DNA from: an uncultured Prevotellaceae bacterium
Lineage (GTDB): Bacteria; Bacteroidota; Bacteroidia; Bacteroidales; Bacteroidaceae
Assembly (NCBI GenBank): GCA_900315075.1
Contig: OMXV01000034.1
Span: 20,221-84,220 of the forward strand
Reading direction: 5' to 3'
Length of the DNA: 64,000 nucleotides
Numbering within the stretch: position 1 is the first letter of the stretch; the number at the start of each line of letters is the position of its first letter. This document shows, in pieces, positions 51,497-58,755 of this stretch. The position numbers and the translations under genes are program-made. The notes beneath the pieces were generated by a model, which saw nothing but the letters and a program-made list of their open reading frames with translations, did not search any database and was not told the DNA's origin.

Positions 51497-52051
51497 ATGA
51501 TTCTATCTTTTCATATCCAGGAATTGCTGAGAAATAAAAGTGGCAACGAATTGCGTCAACCCTCAGATATTGAACAACTCACACTCGACATTGAGAAAAT
51601 CACGAATGAACACATTGGGGTCAATACCATGAAAAGGTTGTTGGGATGGCTCAGCGATGAGAGAACGCCTCGCACTACAACACTTGATGTGATTGCTCGT
51701 TATTTGGGCTATGACAACTGGGAGGTGCTCCAGGAGCTTGATGCAAAGAGCAATTCTTCATTTGGTGAGACCGACCACAGCATTGTGACCGAGAAATTGC
51801 CTGTAGGTCAGTTTGTGCATATCACCTACCAGCCCGATCGCCAACTCACATTAAAGAGCATGGGCGGGCAAAACCTCTTAGTGACCGAGTCATTAAATAG
51901 CAAGCTTCATGTTGGCGACATCATTACCGTCACCCATATCGTTGAGGGTTATCCCTTGTTAGTGGCCGACGTGCAAAGAGATGGTGAGCACCTCGGTGCC
52001 TTCACCGCTGGCAAAGCACGAGGGATTAGTTTTCATAGAAGTGAGGGGTGA
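51497..52051 (+). CDS. Kinase-partner protein (module 2), paralogue of the 45173 protein
   Basis: The product has 184 residues from the ATG at 51497; the frame is open upstream, but that part overlaps the PreA gene. The N-terminal half is helical, HTH-like (IGVNTMKRLLGWLSDERTPRTTTLDVIARYLGYDNW), and the C-terminal half is beta-rich (PVGQFVHITYQPDRQLTLKSMGGQNLLVTESLNSKLHVGDIITV), matching module 1 along its length. It precedes kinase 2 by 96 bases, the reverse of the order in module 1. Function unknown; conservation of the pairing suggests it works with the kinase. Confidence 0.75.
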   Translation: MILSFHIQELLRNKSGNELRQPSDIEQLTLDIEKITNEHIGVNTMKRLLGWLSDERTPRTTTLDVIARYLGYDNWEVLQELDAKSNSSFGETDHSIVTEKLPVGQFVHITYQPDRQLTLKSMGGQNLLVTESLNSKLHVGDIITVTHIVEGYPLLVADVQRDGEHLGAFTAGKARGISFHRSEG

Positions 52052-52147
52052 GAGGTAAGAGGTGAGAGATTACTTATCCCACTCTTTTCTCATGAAACGA
52101 TGGTTTTATCATCACAACATCTAAAAACGAAAGACTAAGAACTAAGA

Positions 52148-53407
52148 ATGGAAAGCTCTTCTGGTTTCTCAAATACTCAGGCTCCCCCCGATGGGGAACT
52201 TCTCGACTGTGGCGGCTCCACCTGCGACTGTTTCCGGGTGAAGTTATATGGAAAACTGCACTTCAAGAAACGGCTAAAGGAGGAATTGCGTACCGACCCT
52301 CGCTATGTGTCTGCCTTGCAGAAGGAGTTTGAGACAGGCTACCGATTGGAGCACCCTCATCTAGTACGCTATCTGAACCGTGGCGATGGCTACATCCTCA
52401 TGGAATATGTTGATGGCGAGACACTCGATGTTTTCATGGCTCACCACCCAGACTTTTTTCTCCACCGTGGCAATGCAGACCGTTTTCTGCGGCAACTGCT
52501 CGACGTGGTGTCTTTCCTTCACCAACATCAGGTGATACACCTTGACCTGAAGCCGAGCAACATCATGTTAACCCGTATCGGCCATGAGGTGAAACTCATC
52601 GACTTAGGGTTTTGCTATACCGATACTTACACCGACACCATGGGGCGTACCGACAAATACGCGGCTCCCGAACAACTCGACGGCAGCAACAAGGTCGATG
52701 CTCGTACCGATATCCATGCCATCGGGCGCATCCTTGAACAAATGCCTTGTGCAAGGTTCTATAAAAAGGTCATCAGGCGATGCACGGCCCCCAAACCCGA
52801 AGACCGCTACCAAACAATCTACGAGATATGGCATGATGTCAAGCGGAAAACAGTTCCGGGCTTGGCTATAGGCATAGCCATCCTGATAGTGTTATCGGTG
52901 CTTTTCTTTTTTATATATCCATCTACAAAAACCGAAAAAACCTCATCCGACACATCGCTTACCAACAATCAAGCACCAACAACCACCATATCAAATACCG
53001 ATACACTGGACACACATGCAGTAAAGGAAACACATTCTGAACCCCCACTAGCACCGGAAGTCACAGTGCCCGTCAAAAGTCAAAATGATGCCACCACGGA
53101 AGATAGTGGAAAGTCCAAAGCCAAATTGGTACAAGACTCCATAAAACTCAGAAAAATAATGGAAGATGCCTTGCTGCCATTATATCAGAAATACTTGGGT
53201 GAGGAATCAAACCAAGACCAAGGATGGGTAGAGGCTGATATTCAATTCCAAAATGCTTGCCCAGAGATATATGTACAGTTGCGCAAAAAATATGAAGGGA
53301 AATATTCCAAGGATTTATTCGACGAAGTATGGAGCGAAGTGCGCAATTATTACAGATTCACCAAAACTTTTAATTATAATTACCACGACATCCATATCAA
53401 TCAATAA
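52148..53407 (+). CDS. Transmembrane Hanks-type Ser/Thr protein kinase (module 2)
   Basis: This 419-residue paralogue of the 43719 kinase has a glycine-loop region CGGSTCDCFRV, Lys in LHFKKRLKEEL, Glu in LQKEFETG, catalytic loop IHLDLKPSNIML (HLD) and LIDLGFC (DLG). Its activation segment is GRTDKYAAPEQLDG, better kept than in kinase 1. A membrane segment follows (GLAIGIAILIVLSVLFFFIY, ~237-256), then a Thr/Ser-rich linker and an outer helical domain without a known match. The outer domain differs clearly from that of kinase 1, which suggests different signals. It likely pairs with the 51497 protein. Confidence 0.88.
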   Translation: MESSSGFSNTQAPPDGELLDCGGSTCDCFRVKLYGKLHFKKRLKEELRTDPRYVSALQKEFETGYRLEHPHLVRYLNRGDGYILMEYVDGETLDVFMAHHPDFFLHRGNADRFLRQLLDVVSFLHQHQVIHLDLKPSNIMLTRIGHEVKLIDLGFCYTDTYTDTMGRTDKYAAPEQLDGSNKVDARTDIHAIGRILEQMPCARFYKKVIRRCTAPKPEDRYQTIYEIWHDVKRKTVPGLAIGIAILIVLSVLFFFIYPSTKTEKTSSDTSLTNNQAPTTTISNTDTLDTHAVKETHSEPPLAPEVTVPVKSQNDATTEDSGKSKAKLVQDSIKLRKIMEDALLPLYQKYLGEESNQDQGWVEADIQFQNACPEIYVQLRKKYEGKYSKDLFDEVWSEVRNYYRFTKTFNYNYHDIHINQ

Positions 53408-53538
53408 CGGGGCTTTAGACTTTAGTTTTTGGCTTTCCCCACTATTTTTTCCGTAGGCGACGTCGAAACCGTCGCTTAAACTCACAAACTCAAATCAAAA
53501 TGGATGAAATGGATGATACAACTATATGAATCATCCCT

Positions 53539-53546
53539 TATCTTTG
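53539..53546 (+). promoter_or_regulatory. -7 promoter element for the 53575 lipoprotein gene
   Basis: TATCTTTG lies 29 bases before the ATG at 53575. Confidence 0.6.
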
Positions 53547-53574
53547 TAGGCATATTCAAACAAAAAATGCAACT

Positions 53575-53967
53575 ATGAAGAAAAACATTATCCCAACTAT
53601 TGCTGTGGTGGTCCTTTTGTTCACCTCTTGCTCCAGTTATTTCAGTGTCGAGAAAATGAAGTCTAATTATGAAAGGCGCGCCCATTCCACCACTATCGTG
53701 GGAAAAATGCTCAGCACCGACAAGCGTGAAACAAACATCTACAACGCAGTAAAAGTGTATATGAATGAGAAAGAAGTGGAGCACCCGTTCCAAGTCATTG
53801 CTTTGGGAGCCTATCGTCCATTCATTATCCCACTCATTCGCCGCGAACGTCCAAGAATCGAGAAATATTACTTCTTACGTGCTGCCAAACAAGCATACAA
53901 ACTGAAAGCCGATGGTGTAATCATCGATGACAAAAACAATTACCGTATCATCAAATATAACGATTAA
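53575..53967 (+). CDS. Small lipoprotein of unknown function (130 aa)
   Basis: The protein has a basic start, a hydrophobic stretch and the lipobox LFTSC (MKKNIIPTIAVVVLLFTSCSSYF), so it is an outer- or inner-membrane lipoprotein. The mature part (HPFQVIALGAYRPFIIPLIRRERPRIEKYYFLRAAKQAYKLKADGVIIDD) ends in a segment like those of small Bacteroidales lipoproteins whose role is not known. It has its own promoter and is separated from the following operon by RNA candidate 2. Its position after kinase 2 may be chance. Confidence 0.7.
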   Translation: MKKNIIPTIAVVVLLFTSCSSYFSVEKMKSNYERRAHSTTIVGKMLSTDKRETNIYNAVKVYMNEKEVEHPFQVIALGAYRPFIIPLIRRERPRIEKYYFLRAAKQAYKLKADGVIIDDKNNYRIIKYND

Positions 53968-54128
53968 AGAAATAAGTCGCTCACATATTTATGTCTTTGC
54001 AAATATGGGAACCTTCTTCGGAACGAGAAAATGCAATTAATTTTGTGCTTTGATTGGATTTAGATAAAATCCAAACGCTCAAAATGCAAAAAAACTTTGT
54101 ATTATTTTCGCTTTTACGGATTTTTCAC
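53968..54128. other. Gap between the lipoprotein gene and RNA candidate 2
   Basis: GTCGCTCACATATTT lies near 53976-53990, and a hairpin TTGGATTTAGATAAAATCCAA is at about 54053-54073 and may end the lipoprotein transcript. No gene was seen. Confidence 0.5.
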
Positions 54129-54137
54129 TATATTTGC
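54129..54137 (+). promoter_or_regulatory. -7 promoter element for RNA candidate 2
   Basis: TATATTTGC matches TAnnTTTG and lies just ahead of the structured region. Confidence 0.6.
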
Positions 54138-54141
54138 AACG

Positions 54142-54372
54142 TCGTAAAGGATACGGCAAGACATATTTAGGAAGCGTTTGGCTATTCCGCAATGGTGAAT
54201 CTCGACAACTCACTTGCAACTGGAATAGAAGGAACGCTCTCCCTTGGGTATAATATATAATCATAGATTATATACAACCTAAGGTGTGAGCGACTTTTCT
54301 TATTCGTTGCAAAGGCAGTCGAGAGCCCACCATTGGAATAAGTTAAGTTGGCTCACACTTTCTTTTTGTGCC
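54142..54372 (+). ncRNA. Structured RNA candidate 2 (about 230 nt)
   Basis: A first domain is closed by GCGTT...CTATTCC (54174-54188) and GGAATAG...AACGC (54222-54237). It contains ATTCCGCA and a loop TCTCGAC (54200-54206). A long AU-rich hairpin follows (54242-54284), then stem GTGTGAGC (54284-54291) with GGCTCACAC (54350-54358). Inside it, CTTATTC/GAATAAG closes a loop holding GTCGAGA (54318-54324), the exact complement of the first loop. The 3' end is CTTTCTTTTTGTG. The order of parts, the closing stem and ATTCCGCA are shared with candidate 1 at 45972-46226, while most other bases differ. It ends about 50 bases before the exported-protein operon. Confidence 0.62.
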
Positions 54373-54421
54373 TTACAATAATAATCTTATTTACAACACC
54401 TTTAGAGCCTAAGAAAAAAAC

Positions 54422-54919
54422 ATGAGTATGAAAAGAATAATAATCCTTTCTACCCTGTTTTTCCTTTTTGCTATTGTACAAGGGAAAAACTATCCATTTG
54501 ACATACGACGCTCTTATAGTGTAGAGGTCGTAAGAGTGGCACCACAAGGAACTAAGTTCTACAAAGTATGGGGTGAGGCAAATTCAGTAGATAAAGCTAT
54601 TGATCAAGCCCTACAAGATGCTGTGGCCGCGACCCTGTTCACTGGTGTATCTGGCAATGAATCAGCAGGATCTGTACCAGCAATATGCGGTTCAAAAGAA
54701 GCTTATGATAAACACCGCGATTACTTCGATCATTTCTTTAAGAAAGGAGAATTCCTACAATATGTTAGGAATGTCAACAGTCAATACCCTTCCGGTGAAA
54801 ACAACGTAAGAACAAACAAAGGACATCGCGTGGCATTATATGTTGAAATTAAATACGATGCGCTTCGTGAGAAATTAGAGCAAGACGGTATTATCAATTC
54901 TTTAAACGATTATTTTTAA
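54422..54919 (+). CDS. Exported protein of unknown function (165 aa), first gene of an envelope operon
   Basis: A signal peptide (MKRIIILSTLFFLFAIVQGK) precedes a body with VEVVRVAPQGTKFYKVWGEANSVDKAIDQALQDAVAATLFTGV and ends LYVEIKYDALREKLEQDGIINSL. The pattern (a short strand, then a helix rich in Ala with many small residues) recalls LPP20-like or FlgT N-terminal domains, but I make no firm assignment. Two starts (54422 and 54428) are possible. It lies 50 bases after RNA candidate 2 and 3 bases before the next gene, so it is the first gene of 54422-56871. Confidence 0.7.
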   Translation: MSMKRIIILSTLFFLFAIVQGKNYPFDIRRSYSVEVVRVAPQGTKFYKVWGEANSVDKAIDQALQDAVAATLFTGVSGNESAGSVPAICGSKEAYDKHRDYFDHFFKKGEFLQYVRNVNSQYPSGENNVRTNKGHRVALYVEIKYDALREKLEQDGIINSLNDYF

Positions 54920-54922
54920 TAT

Positions 54923-55879
54923 ATGATACGGAATATTATTTTTGTTTTCATGTCCATGTTTTCCTTGTTTTCAACAGCACAAGATAACAATGAACGCAGA
55001 GCTATGAAGCCTACCATTATGGTTGTGCCTGAAAAAGCTTGGTGTATTAACCATGGCTATACTAAAAATGGTGGTCAAGTGGACTATGAAAAGGCTTTAT
55101 TAAATAATGATGTGCTGAATGTCATCATAAAAATGGGAGGCATCATGGAGGAACGAGGCTATCCACTGAAACTTCTTAGCAGTACCCTTGATGAATTATC
55201 CAATGAGGAAACTCTCGATATGACTCTCACATCCAAGAACGACGGCGAAATTGTAGAAAACGACTTGGATAAACTACTACGTGTAGCCCAAGCAGACATA
55301 ATCGTAAATATAGCATTTGAAAGAAAGTCATACGGTCCACGTAACATGATGGAATTCAGAGTAACCTCGGTTGATGCAGCAACATCAAAACAAATTGGCG
55401 GCGAGATAGGACGCAGTTCTGCTTCAGGTGCCCCCATGTCAATATTATTGGAAGAGTCTGTACTAAGTTTTATCGACAATTTTTCAGCCAGTATTATGCG
55501 CTTTTTTCAAAATACAGTCGACAAAGGTCGTGAAGGTACTATTATTTTCAAGATTGCGACTGACAGTCCACTAAACTTTGAATCAAATGTTACATTAAAT
55601 GGTGAGACGGGTGAACTGAATGAGGTGATTGATTATTGGTTAGATGAAAATACAGTCAATGGTTCTTATTCCACTAGTTCAAAGTCAAAAGTCAGATTGG
55701 TATACGAACAAGTTCGATTCCCTTTGTTTGGAAAAGGGAAGTTCGGTGGGAAGCAAAAAGCTCTTAATGCTGAGTCATTCATGAAACCTATTGGCACATT
55801 CCTGTCACAATTCGGTTTGATTGTTTCTGTAACTCCTATTGGTTTAGGAAAGGCTTATGTTGTGATTGGTGGACAATAA
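54923..55879 (+). CDS. Exported DUF6175-like protein (318 aa)
   Basis: A signal peptide (MIRNIIFVFMSMFSLFSTAQ) is followed by MKPTIMVVPEKAWCINHGY and long alpha/beta stretches: RVAQADIIVNIAFERKSYGPRNMMEFRVTSVDAATSKQIGGEIGRSSASG and a C-terminal VTPIGLGKAYVVIGG. The opening is characteristic of what I remember as DUF6175, Bacteroidales proteins of unknown role; the match is by eye. The domain style (periplasmic, adenylate-free, CsgG-like beta-alpha repeats) fits an envelope assembly or stress role. It is the second gene of the operon, 11 bases before the next. Confidence 0.65.
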   Translation: MIRNIIFVFMSMFSLFSTAQDNNERRAMKPTIMVVPEKAWCINHGYTKNGGQVDYEKALLNNDVLNVIIKMGGIMEERGYPLKLLSSTLDELSNEETLDMTLTSKNDGEIVENDLDKLLRVAQADIIVNIAFERKSYGPRNMMEFRVTSVDAATSKQIGGEIGRSSASGAPMSILLEESVLSFIDNFSASIMRFFQNTVDKGREGTIIFKIATDSPLNFESNVTLNGETGELNEVIDYWLDENTVNGSYSTSSKSKVRLVYEQVRFPLFGKGKFGGKQKALNAESFMKPIGTFLSQFGLIVSVTPIGLGKAYVVIGGQ

Positions 55880-55890
55880 AACATGGTAAT

Positions 55891-56871
55891 ATGAGAATCA
55901 AATTATTATTTTTATTTACTTTTTTAGCATCTATTTGTTATGCGCAAAAAATAGAACGAATGGGAACAATATGTCTTGTACCATATATTCCTGAGGATGT
56001 TGAGCTGAAAGAAAACGTTCGTCTTTACCTATTGGACAAATTGTCACAAATAGCAACTGCCGGAGGTGTTTCAGGACAGGGGTTTGACGATAGATTTATT
56101 ATTACGGCCAACATACGTATGATAAACCAAGCAACAACTTCAACCATTCCATCAAAAACTACTGTACGTATTTCTGTATCATTTTTCATTGGCGATGGTA
56201 TTGATGGGACTTTGTTTGCTTCGACTAATAAAGAAGTAACAGGAATTGGGAAAGATTGCAACGAAGCATATATTTCGGCCATCAGAAAGATACCTACTAA
56301 TGACCGTCAGCTTTTGGAATGCATTGAAACGGGGAAAAACCGAATAATAGACTATTACAATAATATTGCAGGTAGCATCATCAGTTCTGCCAAATCATCT
56401 GCTGCATCTGGTGACTATCAAGGTGGTATTAATCAACTACTCTCAATACCAATACAATGCAAAGCCTATCAACAGGCACAAGCATTAGCGACTGACTTCT
56501 GCAGACAAGAGATAGAAAACAATAACCGAACCCTATTGGCGAGGGCAAAAACCGCATGGGCTGCATCTCCCGATAAAATCGGGGCTGAACAAGTACGTGA
56601 GTTCCTAAACAGCATACAATATCCATCATCAGAAATCCTATCTGGCCTAAAAGAACTATGCGATGACGTGTCTTCACGACTGATAGATATTGACAACAAT
56701 GAATGGAAAAAAGAGATGGAGGAGATGCAAAATAGACAAGAAAGAGATATGGAACGTATCAAGAGTGAAAAAGAACGTTCCATTGCATACATCAATGCTG
56801 CGGCCTCCGTGGCAAGGGTAAGGGAAGCAAATCGACCAAGGATTATTTATAGAATATATCATTGGTGGTAA
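55891..56871 (+). CDS. Exported protein of unknown function (326 aa) with C-terminal coiled coil
   Basis: The protein has a signal peptide (MRIKLLFLFTFLASICYAQ). Residues ~25-150 have alternating strands with IERMGTICLVPYIPEDVELKENVRLYLLDKLSQIA and VRISVSFFIGDGIDGTLFASTNKEVTGIG. Residues ~150-265 are helical repeats (AKSSAASGDYQGGINQLLSIPIQCKAYQQAQ). A coiled coil with many Glu/Arg follows at ~265-300, then a short basic tail (IYRIYHWW). No family is recognised with confidence. It ends the short-spaced group 54422-56871. A miniature inverted-repeat element was inserted 8 bases after its stop. Confidence 0.68.
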   Translation: MRIKLLFLFTFLASICYAQKIERMGTICLVPYIPEDVELKENVRLYLLDKLSQIATAGGVSGQGFDDRFIITANIRMINQATTSTIPSKTTVRISVSFFIGDGIDGTLFASTNKEVTGIGKDCNEAYISAIRKIPTNDRQLLECIETGKNRIIDYYNNIAGSIISSAKSSAASGDYQGGINQLLSIPIQCKAYQQAQALATDFCRQEIENNNRTLLARAKTAWAASPDKIGAEQVREFLNSIQYPSSEILSGLKELCDDVSSRLIDIDNNEWKKEMEEMQNRQERDMERIKSEKERSIAYINAAASVARVREANRPRIIYRIYHWW

Positions 56872-56879
56872 TACTATAA

Positions 56880-57042
56880 CTGAAGTTTCCCACCCTCACA
56901 AATTACGTAAAAGTTTTATTATCACGAATTTAAGAATTTTAGAATTGATAAGCAGATGAAAAGAATTTTGAAGATATAAATTCATCATAATGGAAAATTC
57001 TTTAATTCTCAAATTCGTGATAAAAAGGGTGGGAAAGTTCAG
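56880..57042. mobile_element. Miniature inverted-repeat element, type D (163 bp)
   Basis: The ends CTGAAGTTTCCCACCC and GGGTGGGAAAGTTCAG are inverted repeats with one mismatch. The 8-base direct repeat TACTATAA flanks it at 56872-56879 and 57043-57050. Inside is a nested hairpin (ATCACGAATT / AATTCGTGAT), also found near 3098-3152. It has no coding capacity. Confidence 0.82.
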
Positions 57043-57106
57043 TACTATAATTAATTTTTATGTCCTCATTGTCATGAATTAAATTGTTAATATAAATATA
57101 ATAATT

Positions 57107-58585
57107 ATGAAAAAAATCATTCTTATGGCATTGTTGTCTGCGTTGAACATTTTCAACGTAAGCGCACGCAAATTTTACGATTCAAAAAGTATGATTATCG
57201 GCATATCTGGTAACCTCACCGAATTGGAAGAGGGAGGATTCTCCAATAAATACTTCAGGAATGACATCCAACTCCCAGCTGAAGCATTATCGACAGGTAA
57301 AAAATACAACAAACAAAAATTACTAAAGGCTTTTGAACGTGAAAGAACTGGGAAAAAAATATTGGATATGCTGTTCCAATATGATGGACATTCTCTTTCG
57401 GAATCTTTATTGAAAGACAGGGCTTTCCAAAACGTTCAACTTATGGATGAGGAGCGTGCACAGATTGGAGTAATAGACAAAGAGACTATACTCAGAGAAG
57501 ATTATCTACCAATCTTAGAAAGTAATTACATCTTCCTTACCAGAACGGTGAATATCGGGAAAAGTATTGGACAATTACTCGTTGAAGACCCAGAAAAGGA
57601 TGACCGATATAGAACATATTGGATTGTATTCAAAGTAGATATAACCAAAGATATTCTCGAACAAGTGTTCAATTGTTGGAATGATATGAATAAATATGAC
57701 CAGATAAATGTTCCCATAAAATATGTCGCATCAGGATGTTTCAAAAAAACTACAGCCAAAACTGAAGAAGTGAGAAACCTCTTAGCACGAAGCGTCTCTC
57801 AAAAAGTTGAAGCATTTGCCATACGTGGACAAATCACAGACAACCATCCTCTCACTGTGAACATAGGAGGTTTTAACGGGGTACAACAAGGAGACCGCAT
57901 GAAAATATATAGGCAAAAGGTAAACAGTAAAAACGAGTTCTCATCAGTCACTATAGCTAACACAAGAGCAGGTTATGTCTCTGCTAATTCAACCCGACTG
58001 TTTGCACTTTCTGGCCAAAGTTCGTCTTATAAAAAAGGTGATATCGCCGTAATAAGATTAGACCGTGGCATAGGCCATAGTCTTACTTATAATTTGCTTA
58101 GTATGGAATATGAAACTAAATACCATGGCGTGTCATACACTTTTGATAAACGTTTTGCCTTCAACAAGCATGGCATCTCTTCATATGCATTAGGATCGAT
58201 AGGCCTGATTATGGATAAATCAGAAGATATTGACATTGAGTTTGACCATGGAATTGAGTATGATGATATGCCTTCTATAATAGATGTAGGCCTTGGCTTA
58301 GGTCTTGGAAAAACATTCTTTAGCCGTGTTGAAATCATGCCCTATGCTATGGTACATTATTTATATGCGCTTGGTGAAGAGGATGATTACGAAGATTTCA
58401 CTGAAGCTGTTAGAATTCCTATCGGAGTTAAAGCTAATGTCAATATTTTATATCCATTGCAACTGACTTTGGGTGCAGAATACAATTTCATGATACAAAA
58501 AGAACCCGAAGAAAGTTGGGGAGACAGTGAAGGCGCTATTTATAAAGGTTGGGGCATTTCTGCTGGATTACGTGTGGTCTTCTAA
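57107..58585 (+). CDS. Exported protein with FlgT/CsgG-like middle and outer-membrane barrel-like C-terminus (492 aa)
   Basis: A signal peptide (MKKIILMALLSALNIFNVSAR) is followed by a long alpha/beta region without a known match. The middle (~240-330) contains LTVNIGGFNGVQQGDRMKIYRQ and TANTRAGYVSANSTRLFALSG-like strands, recalling the FlgT C-terminal domain. The last ~150 residues are strands (IIDVGLGLGLGKTFFSRVEIMPYAMVHYLYALG ... LQLTLGAEYNFMIQKE ... GWGISAGLRVVF) ending in Phe, typical of an outer-membrane barrel. It follows the 54422-56871 genes across the miniature element and probably belongs with them. Function unknown. Confidence 0.68.
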   Translation: MKKIILMALLSALNIFNVSARKFYDSKSMIIGISGNLTELEEGGFSNKYFRNDIQLPAEALSTGKKYNKQKLLKAFERERTGKKILDMLFQYDGHSLSESLLKDRAFQNVQLMDEERAQIGVIDKETILREDYLPILESNYIFLTRTVNIGKSIGQLLVEDPEKDDRYRTYWIVFKVDITKDILEQVFNCWNDMNKYDQINVPIKYVASGCFKKTTAKTEEVRNLLARSVSQKVEAFAIRGQITDNHPLTVNIGGFNGVQQGDRMKIYRQKVNSKNEFSSVTIANTRAGYVSANSTRLFALSGQSSSYKKGDIAVIRLDRGIGHSLTYNLLSMEYETKYHGVSYTFDKRFAFNKHGISSYALGSIGLIMDKSEDIDIEFDHGIEYDDMPSIIDVGLGLGLGKTFFSRVEIMPYAMVHYLYALGEEDDYEDFTEAVRIPIGVKANVNILYPLQLTLGAEYNFMIQKEPEESWGDSEGAIYKGWGISAGLRVVF

Positions 58586-58755
58586 AAAAGTGAATAGTTT
58601 TTTGGCTACAATCTCCAACAATTATACAATTCAGAGAAAGGAAAAGAACTTTTGAAGAAACTAAAGAAAGAAAATGAAGAATGGATAATTCCTTCATTAT
58701 GTAATGAAGAATTGAATATATCATCGACATAACCTAAGAATAAATAATAAGCTAT

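Noticed and set aside
58590-58727. Open stretch encoding about 44 residues (NSEKGKELLKKLKKENEEW, then IIPSLCNEELNISST)
   Set aside because: It has no start codon and follows a stop; at most it is a gene fragment, and no family could be recognised.
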